Shown piece by piece: positions 23,698-34,000 of a stretch of DNA of 64,000 nucleotides. The stretch is from Euglena gracilis. Its lineage: Eukaryota > Euglenida > Euglenophyceae > Euglenales. The position numbers were made by a program, and so were the translations under genes. The notes below the pieces were generated by a model. That model was given only the letters and a program-made list of their open reading frames with translations, made no database searches and was not told the origin of the DNA. Every line of letters begins with the position of its first letter. Positions within the stretch are counted from its first letter, which is position 1. Where the stretch lies: NCBI GenBank assembly GCA_039621445.1, contig CP154956.1, positions 31,192,667 to 31,256,666 on the forward strand. The letters are read 5' to 3'.

Positions 23698-25440
23698 GGT
23701 CGCTGAGCTCTTATCTTTTTAGAGTAAGATCGAAGCTTACCCCTGGGGAAAAGCGGGGTCACCCCCCCCGGGTCGGGGCCACCTCGGGAACCGGCGGATT
23801 ATCACCATGATCCCGGTTCCGTTCCCGGAATTATTCTTTTGCAGTTGCGAGCGGCTGGATTTCAAGTTTCCGAATCACCTCCGTTTGACCCCCCGCCCAG
23901 GCTTATGCTCAAGGACCCCCCCGGGGGGGGGGGGGTACTGTCTGGCCAATTGGCTAGACACTGGAAAAAAAATGGACTAGCTAGACCCCCCTCCCCCCCG
24001 GGGGGGGGGGGGGCGGTCCGGGGGTCCCCCTAATGGGAAATTTTTTTTCCTCCGGCGCTGCGCGCCGAGGTGAAAATGAGGTTTTAAATAGGTTTTTGGC
24101 TTATTTTGTTCCAAAAATTCCCCAAAAAAATTCGGGCGCTTCGCGCCGGTCACTGGAAAAAAATTTTCCACTAGCTAGCCCTTCTAGCAGACCCCCCCCA
24201 GGTGGGTCTGCTAGAAATCCCACTAGCCAAATTTGGACTAGCTGCACCCCCGGGGGGGTACTGCAATCCCTTAAGCAAGGGCCTGTCCTCGCCAGGCCCG
24301 AGTTATTCAGCCACGAAGGGGTCCAAACTGGGTAGGATTGGCCCGCCCGCCCCCCCTCTTCTGACTCTGCCATTTCGCCGGGGTCCAGAAATCGGTCAAA
24401 AAATCAATTTTTGGAAATACCTCGAGAAAACGTACATTATCTCCGGAAATGTCGGTCTGACGAAATGTACCCCCGGAGGCCCTCTATCACCCCCTGTTCG
24501 CCATTTTGACTGCAGACACACCTGGTCCGTGATCTGGCGCACTTTTGCGGCCCAAAACGGCCATTTTGGGGTGTTTCTTGGGCCGTTTTTTTTTGTTAAA
24601 AAAATCGGGGTTTTCAAAATATCTCGACAATGAAGCAAAATAAAAGAAAATGTCCGGAGAGCAAAAATGAAGCCCTTGGAATGCCCTATCCAACCATGGT
24701 TTACTTTCCCCCAACTCTTCGTGTAGCCCGAGTTACGGCCAGTTTTTCTGGGGCCATTTGGGCCGTTTCGAGGTCAAAAAACCGATGTCACCAAAATATC
24801 TCGAAAATGAAGCAAATCAAAGGAAATGTCTGGAACCTAAATTGAAGCCCTTAAAATGCCCTATCTAACACTATTTTGATTTCCCCGCAACTCCCCGCCC
24901 AGCCCGGGTTACGGCCATTTTTTTTGGCCGATTTTGGCCATTTTGTACAGGTTTGGCTTTTGACTTGGCCGTTTTTGGCCATTTTGGGGTCAAAAAAAAT
25001 GGGAAAAAATCGAAAAAATTTTGCCCAAAACGATGTTTTTGGCCTCCCGGACCCGGAAAACCTGTTTTTGAGCCGAAAATGAGCGTTTTTTGACCCGCCA
25101 GCACACCGTTTCTGGCCACCAACCCATTGATTTTGGGTCATAAACGGGTCAAGGGTCAAAAAAGTGGAAAAAATCAAATTTTTTTTGCCTGAAACCATGT
25201 TTTTTGGCCTCCCGGACCTGGAAAACTTGTTTTTGAGCCGAAAATGAGCGTTCTTCGACCCGCCAGCACCCCGTGTTTGGCCACCAACCCATTGGCTTCG
25301 GGTCAAAAACGGGTCAAAAAAGTAGTGAAAAAAAGTTTTACCCGAAACAGTGTATTCTGCCCTCCCGGACCCGGAAGGGCGGTTTTTGAGCGTTTTGGAC
25401 AGCCTACGCCCCATTGAGAGCTCAGCACTATTGAAAACCT
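23698..25440. repeat. Dispersed repeat X, copy 1
   Basis: This is an inverted copy of 59545-61225. It shares, among others, a GAGCTCTTA...TTAGAGTAAGA...AAGCTTAC end, AATATCTCGA..AATGAAGCAAAA blocks, and CCCGGACCCGGAAAA with GAGCCGAAAATGAGCG blocks, ending at GAGAGCTCAGCACTATT. It contains the family A insertion 23898-24285. No coding sequence was recognised. Confidence 0.8.
23898..24285. mobile_element. Family A element inserted in repeat X
   Basis: It begins CAGGCTTATGCTCAAGGACC and ends CCCTTAAGCAAGGGCCTG, with flanks CCCCCGCC and TCCTCGCC. The interior matches other family A elements (GGCTAGACACTGG, GGCGCTTCGCGCC hairpin, CTAGCTAGCCCT). The other copy of repeat X lacks it. There the corresponding sequence reads straight through from GAATCACC to a single CTCCCCACC and AGGCCCGAGTTATTC. 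Confidence 0.85.
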
Positions 25441-25653
25441 GGTTAACATAGTATTAACATTTCAGAATTTACTGTAAAATAACTGAAAGTCACCATAAGT
25501 TGCAAGAGTGTAATTTGCAAATTATAAAATGGAAAGAAAATAAATTTCCAATGCTAGTCTTTTTGGCCTTCCATGTCCCATTAAGAGCTCAGCACTATTC
25601 AAAACCTGGTTCTGGGGAAATCCCGATAGGTTAGTGATGTTTTCAACCCCAGG

Positions 25654-25893
25654 GTGGGGAAAAATGCCAACAGGTTAGCAACTGGATGTGCTGTGCATGC
25701 GCATATGCTGATGGAACGAAGGGCATTTGGTGCGGGCAGCGTCCAGCGACCTTCAGGGAAAAGGCAGGCTCAGCACAGTGAACGAGCGATGACCCCGAGG
25801 CAGATGGCCGAGTGGAGACGGGTGGCGAGCCCGAGCAAGGATTCCGGGGGCACCTCCAGTGTGGTGTTCCGCGTCGAATGGAGGGGTGGTTGA
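25654..25893 (+). CDS. Weak ORF, about 79 codons, no recognised family
   Basis: The frame contains RAMTPRQMAEWRRVASPSKD then SGGTSSVVFRVEWRGG before the stop. Composition is closer to the GC-rich exons than most plus-strand ORFs. No homolog is recognised, the start is not convincing, and the opposite strand is also open, so coding status is uncertain. Confidence 0.2.
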   Translation: MGKNANRLATGCAVHAHMLMERRAFGAGSVQRPSGKRQAQHSERAMTPRQMAEWRRVASPSKDSGGTSSVVFRVEWRGG

Positions 25894-26138
25894 AGAACAG
25901 GACACAGATCACAAGCACCCCAGTGATTTCTGTGCGTGTCATTTGTTGGGTTTCTGTGGTGGTCCGTCATCGTCAATGTAATGACAGGCAATGCACTGTC
26001 ATCACTGGCACTGCCATCATGTGGCAGCAACTCCCCTGAAAAACCTCGCTGACTGCCCCGAAGGACCCCCAACTTCATTGCTTTCCCATTTCGGCTGGAA
26101 AACCGCACATTGTTCCCGGTAAAGGACTCCTCTGTTTC

Positions 26139-26699
26139 ATGGGGAACTTGTGGGAATCGAGTTTTGCCAGGTGTCGGGAAACGGCAGGTGGGGCCCTACA
26201 TGACGAATATATGTTCTCAATCTGGCCTGAGACAGCAGAACCAACGGTGTGCTTCCTACACGGCGAACGCAAATTCCACTCCAGGGTTTCCAACCCAGCA
26301 GAATTAACTGGTGCCTTTGCGGCACTGGCACCCCAGCTTCCCCATGTGCGACTGTGCGACTGTACAAAAACTATGACTTTTTATTTGGTTTTCTTCCTTT
26401 TCCCGCTGCAATCCCTGACAATCTGGCTCCAACAACAATCATTGTGGAATACAAAAATGGGCAGCCACTTCAAAGCACACTGGAGGTTTCGAAGCCGCGA
26501 GCGCACAAGGCAGTTGGAGACGGACACCAGCCCTCCCTCCCTGCTGTACCCCTATAACCCTTCCTGGACTGGGTCGGGGCTGCCGCTGACGAAAAAAATT
26601 CCTGCAAAAGAGAAATCTCAAAAAAGTTTTTGGGGGAAGGGCAACGCAAAAAAAATGGGAAAAAATACAGCTTGCAAAAATGCAAGTTGTTTGCTTTAG
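26139..26699 (+). CDS. Weak ORF, 186 aa, no recognised family
   Basis: An ATG-started frame with no low-complexity core. It overlaps another plus-strand frame (about 26350-26557) with a more protein-like stretch, IPDNLAPTTIIVEYKNGQPL. Two overlapping open frames argue that at least one is chance. I cannot name a domain or find splice partners. Confidence 0.15.
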   Translation: MGNLWESSFARCRETAGGALHDEYMFSIWPETAEPTVCFLHGERKFHSRVSNPAELTGAFAALAPQLPHVRLCDCTKTMTFYLVFFLFPLQSLTIWLQQQSLWNTKMGSHFKAHWRFRSRERTRQLETDTSPPSLLYPYNPSWTGSGLPLTKKIPAKEKSQKSFWGKGNAKKMGKNTACKNASCLL

Positions 26700-26989
26700 G
26701 GCAGTGCAAAATTATCCGGGGGGGTTATGGTCCAAATTGAGACTAAAAGTTAGGGGGGTTGATGTGCACGTGTCTGGATGTCGTGGGAGACATGTCCTGA
26801 CCAGAAAGGTCAGGAAGAGGCAATTCTGACAGGCATTTGGCCAGCCAGCAGACGATGGAGGCCAGCCCAACGGCAGCCCCGAGGGATGTGGTGCACCGTA
26901 AGGCTTGCTGCCCCGTCCCACACTACTCATGGGGTGAGAGGCAGGCATCTCTCATTAGACAGCGGGCCGCCGCCCCCGCCAACAAAAAA

Positions 26990-27030
26990 AAAATAAACAA
27001 AAAAAAAAGAAAAAAAAAAAAAAAAAACAT
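26990..27030. repeat. Poly(A)-rich tract
   Basis: About 40 bp of nearly pure A, with a single T, C and G interruptions. Confidence 0.9.
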
Positions 27031-27218
27031 CGTTCCGTCCGCCACCCGGCCACCACAAGAGCAGCTCGGGCAGCCGGGGGTCCAAGCAATGCTTGACACT
27101 CCGGGGCAGGGGGCGATGGCCTGGCAGGCGAAACAAAAAACCAGGGCAGTGACGCTTTTGTTGAGAAACTGTGCGGAGTGAAGTACTCCCGGCGGAAGAA
27201 TACCGTACCAGCAGGGTC

Positions 27219-27759
27219 ACGGTAGGAGGAGCTCCGTAGGAGGAAGCTCTCGAGCACTCGAACGTGCTCGAACGGCAACGTCCTCGAGCCTCCTCGTATG
27301 TCGTTCGAGATCGTTCAAGAAGGTTCGAGGAGGCTCGAAAGCCTCCTCGAAGGAACTCGAAAATATGTATTGGACCGTGAAACTGAAAGCAAGAAACATA
27401 TATTTTCAACTAATTTCAACTCCCTTTTGTTGCTGATGCCCTTTTGTATACAACTGTTCGGAGGGCCCAAAAATAACAAAATCTCTTGTGGTGCATATGT
27501 CTTGTGTGTGTAAATCCCCTTTATTGTACAAGTCCTGTTTTTGCAGAGGGGCCCCAAAAACATCCCCATGCATGTGCGTAGGAGGAGGCCCTAGAGCCTC
27601 CTCGAACGTGCTCGAACGACATTCGAGGAGGCTTTCGGGCCTCCGAATGACATTCGAGGTCGTTCGAGGGGGTTGTTTAAGCCCCCTCCCTTGAGGGGAG
27701 GGGCTTAAAAACGTTCGCGGAGGCTCGAGGTCGAAGGTTGAGCTCGAGGCTCCTACAGT
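27219..27759. mobile_element. Fold-back element rich in TTCGAGGAGGCTCGAA
   Basis: The left part (27219-27362) and right part (27575-27759) are built from inverted and direct copies of GAGGCTCGAAAGCCTCCTCG, GTTCGAG and CTCGAACG motifs. The outer ends GGTAGGAGGAGCTC and GAGGCTCCTAC are inverted. The middle (27363-27574) is unrelated AT-rich sequence. No coding capacity is seen. Confidence 0.65.
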
Positions 27760-28439
27760 AACCCCCCCCATAACGAACCAGTGAGACCCCCACTGGGTAT
27801 GAAACGTCAACCTTTCTTGGCATGAGTTTGGCTCTTCTGCCTCGCACTCACTCTGATCGACAAGCTCACCCATTCGAACAATTTGGCTGACAATTTGGCA
27901 ACAAGTGTTCTGTTGTATTTTGAAACACAGCATTTCAGTGGCAAACGTACATTTGGGGCAGGGCACAGATGCTCCGGACAATGGTGGAAAATGGCATTTG
28001 GCCCTGCAGCCACCTGACACATGCAGATATGCCAGCCTCCATCTCCCCCTGCTTCAAGGGGCAGAGAGAGGCAACCATTAAGCTCCGGCCAGGACCAACC
28101 GAAGTTATCATTCGATGGACTGGCCACTCTGGGACCCCAAAGCCTATCCACAGTGTCAAGGAATTTCATATGTGGGGGGGGGGGTCCTGCCAAATGCCGG
28201 GCTGGTCCCCAAAACCTGACAAAAAAGAAACCAAATTGCTGAGGTAAGCTGCCCCCATAGACCTTTCCAACCACTTCGACCCCATTTCCAAAAAAAAAAT
28301 TGCCCTGTGTTGAACAATACTCAGCTCAGCCAGCCTGGGCTGTCCTGGATCGAGCTGGGAATCGTTGGCCGGAAAAAGGGCTTGTCGGCTCGGCTTTTTT
28401 TAAGGACCACCCCACCAGGTTTCCAGCCCCTCCCCCAAG

Positions 28440-28750
28440 TTTCCTTCACCCCCCCCCCCGTCTAAGCAAGGGGGAAAACCCTGACTGCAAAAATATCGGC
28501 ACTTGGCCAAAAGGAAAAATTTTCCTTATTTGGGGGTATGCTTAAACTCATCGACATTTGACTGGGGAAAAAATCAAACAATGCCTCACAAAATCAGGCT
28601 GCAGAAAATTTCCGAGAATCTCTTTTAAAAACACGCAAAACAAGCCCCGAGAAGATGACCTTTTAAAGATGGGTAAGGACCGGGGAGTGTTTAGAAGGGT
28701 GTTGCTTAGACAAAGGGGGGGTGGGAGGTGCTTCCGCTGGACAAAACCTG
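28440..28750. mobile_element. Family E element, copy 1
   Basis: Shared with 39720-40065 are a TAAGCAAGGGGGAAAA-like or CAGACAAGGGGGAAAA-like end, GACTGCAAAAA, AAAAGGAAAAATT, a TTAAAAA block, and AAAGATGGGTAAGGACCGGGG near the other end with TTAGACAA. The ends are inverted C-run/G-run sequences carrying TTAGACAAGGGGG. Confidence 0.6.
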
Positions 28751-29799
28751 AGCCATCAAACTGACAATTGTATTCACTTGGATGTGAATGGAACCAAATG
28801 CTCTAGACAAGGGGTTTTGCATACTGGAGGGGAGCAGATTAAGATTACCTTGGAGGAAGGGAGCCCCCAGATGCAAAAAGGTCTGGGTTTGGGTCCATAA
28901 TTATCAAGACGGTTGAATTCTTTTTGAAAAAAAATGCCAAAAATGATGGAAAAATGGGGGTGTTTGAGGCTTTCCCTATAGAGATAAACCGAAAAAAATG
29001 GCATAAAAACTGAAATTTGACGAAACAAAATAAAAATTGTGGAAAATGCGGCGTTGTTTTTGATATGTTTTTTGTGTACTCCAAATGCTCTTGAACACAA
29101 AAAGGCCTCCATCTGGAGCACGACAAGCTTAAATTGGAAATTGGATGATGGGGGAAGGCTTGGCACAACTGAGTTGGAAGGCGAACACACACATTTCATG
29201 GCGCACCTCATCCGATGACGACCGAGGCGGGGCAGGTCCTGGGCAGAGCCACCACCATGCCAGAGCAAAGCCCCAGCGACTGGCGGGGGACACAAAGGGA
29301 TGTCTGGGAGTGACATGCACCGCGGCCGGCTGCGGCCACTGCAGCTGCACTGCTGCTCATCATTTCCGCGTGGCTGGGGATGCAACGGTTACTCTGCCAC
29401 GGAAATACGGATCCTGAAAGGCTTGCCAGACGCCCAAAAATTGTTGGCTTTGTTTGCAGTGGCATTTGAAAAAAATTGGTTTGGAAGGGGCATTCCAGTG
29501 AGTACCACACCTCCAGGCAGTTGGTATTTTGGTGGCGTTGACGGAATTTGTCGGGATTTGTCGGGTCTTGAACACTGGAGGGGTCCAGGACCACATGACT
29601 TTGGAAGGATTTGATCAGAGGTCAATGAAGTGAATGTCCGCTGTTGAACAATGTGGTTGACCTTTGTAGGCACCTATGATCACTTTCTATTTTGGTGCTC
29701 CAATGTGCCCTGGTTGGCCCTGGTTGGCCAATAATCAGCCATGGGTGGGAGCATGCCAATAAAAATAGGCATGTATCCAGACCATCCAATGCAGTTTTA

Positions 29800-30170
29800 A
29801 GCAGTGTTGCCCCCCTTTTTTTGCCCACTTTTGCCCACTTCTGGCCTCTATTGTCCGCTTTGGGCAGCTTTTGGGCACTTCTTTTTGCCCACATTTGGCC
29901 ACATTAAATTCCCTTTGGCCCTTCTGGAAGCTTCTTGTTTCTTTGGGGTCACTTTGAGCCCACTTTTGGCCACTTTTGGCAATGTTTAGGTCACTTTTGA
30001 CCTTCTTTGCCCACCTTCACCCACTTTTCGTTTTTGCCCACTTTCGCCATTTGGCCATTGCGGCCATTTTTAGAAAACCGTTGCCAACTTTTGGCCACCT
30101 CTATTGCTTTTCTGGTAACTTTTGGCCACTTTTTGCCGGCTTTATCGCTTTTGGTCACTTTAGTAAATAA
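29800..30170. repeat. TTTTGGCCAC-type array
   Basis: Repeats of TTTTGGCCACTTTTGGC-like units in pyrimidine-rich orientation, the complement of the 11220-11480 type. No gene. Confidence 0.8.
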
Positions 30171-31059
30171 AAAAAAAGCAGAAACAAAGAAAGGCAAAGA
30201 AACAGCAGGAAAGTCATCAACAGCAAACCATTCCTGTTTGGGTAACTTCAGCCACAATTCATTCATGCAAAAAAAAACTATGCGGTGTCGTCGGGATTTG
30301 TCGGGATTTGTAAGAATTTGTTGGGATTTGGTGCTGGGTTGCTTGTTGAGGACCACGACCTAAAAAGCAAATGTTGTGACTAATAAAGTTATAACCTTGG
30401 GTAAATGTCAGGTAACTTGGTTGACGGCCCAATCTGGTGTTTGGGGAAGAATCTCCCTCCCAGCCCCCGCTTTTCATTTGATGGTCCCCCCCCCTCCTCC
30501 AGGCCGGGGCCGGAAGGGCAAGGCAAAGCCTGCTGATGGTGAGGGGGCCAAACGGCTCATCCATGGGTAAGGGACACGTCGGACTTGGGCCGGAAGCAGG
30601 GGGCGGTGGCAGCCGTCGGCCAGCAGTAGGGGGGAAAAGGTGCAGGGTATTAAATGAGCAGGGAAGTGGGGGGGTCTGGACCCCGAAAGGGGGAATCAGA
30701 CCCCCTCGCCCCATGCGCAAAAAAAAAACTTCCTGCACGAAGACCTGGAAGAATTTTTTGGGTCTTGAGAAAGGACCAAAAATAACGTTTTTGCACACTT
30801 TTTTGAATAATCGGTCAAAATAAACCAAAATTTTTCATCTTACTTGGCGGGAAGCACCGGTAATTTTTTTGGGTTCCCAGGGGGGTCTCAACCCCCCCCC
30901 CCCGGGCCTGAAGAGGGGAGGGGGGTGGTCTTGACTGGGTGGCCAGGGGGGGGTTGACCCCTCTTCTCCGCAAAACCACTGCTCACTTGAAACCCTGGGC
31001 ACAGCCCACATGCCCAATCTCCCCCCTCCAACCCCAGCGGACTGCCCCTGCCAGGTGGG

Positions 31060-34000
31060 TTATCGTGGGAGGTGGCGAACGTGGGAGGTGGTGACACCGC
31101 GGCCGCAGCGCAACCAAAATTGGGCCGCGTTAGCAGCCGCAGCTGGCCGTGGTGCCACCTCCTTGGCTCCTGTGGCCTCGCACGTACCCCCGCCGCCCAG
31201 CTCCGCCCCCCCCCCCCCCCACTTGTGTAGAACAATCAACCGCCTGACGGATGGGGCCCGCGGCTGGGGGAAGGGGTTCAGCTTGGTCTCGCCCACCTTG
31301 GGGGTCGCCTTCGGGCTCAGCTTCTTTTCGGGGACGGCGGCGGGGGCACCCGGGGAGCCGTCCCGCTCCTTGCGGAAGGCGATGAGGAAGGAGCCCTGGT
31401 CGGGGGCCCGGCCCTGCCCAAGGTTGCCAGAAGGAACAGGCACCTTGGGGGGCCCCCACCCACCCTGGGGTTGCCACTTCTTGTGGGTCAGTTTTGGGGC
31501 CGAAAATGGAATACTCTGGATTGGGTGCACCCCTTGGGGGACACGCAATCCGCCCAACAACCCTCCCTCCCCCCCCCCCGGCCCAACCTTCAAAAAAATA
31601 GGCAAAAACCCAGTTGTTGGAGACACGGAGGAATCTCATGCCTGGCTCCTTCTTTTTGAAATGCAGGTCCAGAAGTGGTATGTGGACTGCCTGGTGGGGG
31701 CCCAGAAGCTTTGGGCCGGCCCTGCCACTGGGCCCACCGCCCGTCTGAAAGCCAACCCAACACGGGACCGTTGGCCTTGACAAACAAATTGGGCAAAAAC
31801 ATCCCCAGAGATCTCTTCAGCTCAGGTCGGGGGCGGGGCTGGAATGTGGATGTGTACCCGCCCCCACCCCCGGGCGCTGCCGCCTGACAGGTCAGGCGTT
31901 GCCGCCTGACAGGTCAGCGGGTGCAATTCCAGGACGAAAATTTTCCGGGGGGGGCCTTTCAGTGTACTGCTCAACGTGACACATTGGCCGGTACAAGCCA
32001 GGTGGCACCTTTCTGGGGGGAGGTGACCAATGTCCGGAAGTTGGAGTTGGGTTCCCCCCCCCAGAAGTTGTCACCCCTGAGAGGTTGGATGGACCCTTCC
32101 CCTGGGAGGGCGTCTGCTGGCCCCTGCAGGTTTGTCCGGCAATGTTTTCCTTTTGGCGGCAAATGGCTTTCACGGAAGAAACCTTTGGTCCGGCCAGAGC
32201 CCTCCACCACTGAGTGGCTTTCCAACAGCGTCATATCCACTTTGGGGTCCTTCTGCACAAAGGGGGGGGGTCCCTGGATGGGTGGCACCGCAGCATGGCC
32301 AAAGAAGGCCCAACCCCCTGGTCGAGGCACCCGTTTGTCATCCCCATCAGATGCATTTTTTTTCCACAAAGTGGACAAAGCATCCTTGGCATCCCAGGAG
32401 ATTTTTTAGGTGAGAATACGTGAAAACCCTGTGTCACCTCGCCAAAGTGCTGGAGGCAGTAGACCCCTCGGGGAGGGGTCATTGGGATATCCCAATGGCT
32501 TCGCACTATGGGAAATGGGTGGGCAAGTTGGCACCCACCTCTGTGCGGCCAAACTTGTCACCTCCGCCCCCCCCCCATGACAACTTCCCAAGAGTCACAA
32601 AGAATATATTTCGGCGCTGCCCTGCGCGCCAGAGCCTGCAAAAATCACACTCCTTTTTAAAGTTATTAAACATTATAAAAAATCATATTGCTTTTTTGCA
32701 TTTTTGCATTCTTTTGTGAATTTTTAACATTTTTGTATTTTTACGCAAAAACTGTGTCCTGGGTATTCAAAACAAGTCATAATCTTTCTTTTTTGACGTT
32801 GCCTGCCAAATCAAATATCCCAGAGGCACCTGATAAACACCTTTGCCGAAGACCAAACCTGAGAGATATCTCTGGGAAAGATGATTGCGGGATATGTTAA
32901 GAAACATTTTGTTTTCTTTGAACACGGAAAATACTTTTTTGCTTTTCAAATGATTATGAAATCAAAATGAAAGAAATAATAATGAAATAATAAACAAAAT
33001 TTGTTCCTCTCCATTATTTCTCCAAGAAAATTCATTTCTTTTGTGGCGTGTGGGGGGGCGGGAGATGCGTTGGGCGGGGCTGGGGGCATAAGTGAATGCG
33101 GTGCTGCGGCGCAGGAAACGAACGAGGTCCCCGCGGTGCGGCAGGGTGTACTGCGACTTACCGCCGGGCCCCAGAGGGACGTGGGGTGGTTCGGGAAGGG
33201 ACCCACGCAAAAAGGTTGGCCATCTCGGGGAAGAGGCCCATCCCTCGATCTACCATGGGGACCAACCATGGCACAAGGGGAAGGAATAAGGCAGGTGGGA
33301 GGCCCATGGCTCGGGGGGGGGGGGGGCAGGTGCTGGCTGGACCCGGGGGGGGGGGGGACAGCTGGCTGGCAGATGACTGGGCCCAAAAACAGGCAAAAAA
33401 ACCCCAAATCAGCTGTGTTGGGATTTTTCAGCCAATATTTTGAGCTATAACTCCAAACCCCTCAAAAATGCCATTCTTGGCCCTTTTTGAACCCGTTTAT
33501 TCAGCCCTTCTCCAGCCTTCCCCACATTTATTTCAGCAGATCCCCCCATAGGGGGTCTGCAGCCCCGCTGGCAGCTGCTGGCTGGAACGGATGGAGTTGA
33601 CGGGGGGGGGGGTGAACGAATAAGCCCAGAAACCCTTTTCTGGAAGGTTCTTTCCCCTATTTTCCAAACGGCACATTTTCTGCCTTTGAGTGGCAGGGTA
33701 AGGAACGTTGCTTCTGACCAAAGTGGTCCATCGCATGTACAAACATAGAATGCAACACCCCCCCACAGGGGTCTTCTGAAGAGAAGGTACCCCCTCCGCG
33801 GCCCGCCCGTCGCGGTCCGCGGGGTCCACCAGCGCGGGGTACGCCGCCATGAACTCGTCGAGGGTGCTGGTCCGGCCCTCGCGGGACGCGAGGTATGCCG
33901 CCAGCACCGCGGTGAAGTGCGCCTCCCACGCGCTGCGGGCGTCCTCCTCCTTGCGGTCGCCCGCCTCCCAGTCTGCGTGGTACAGCAGCCGCATGCGCCC

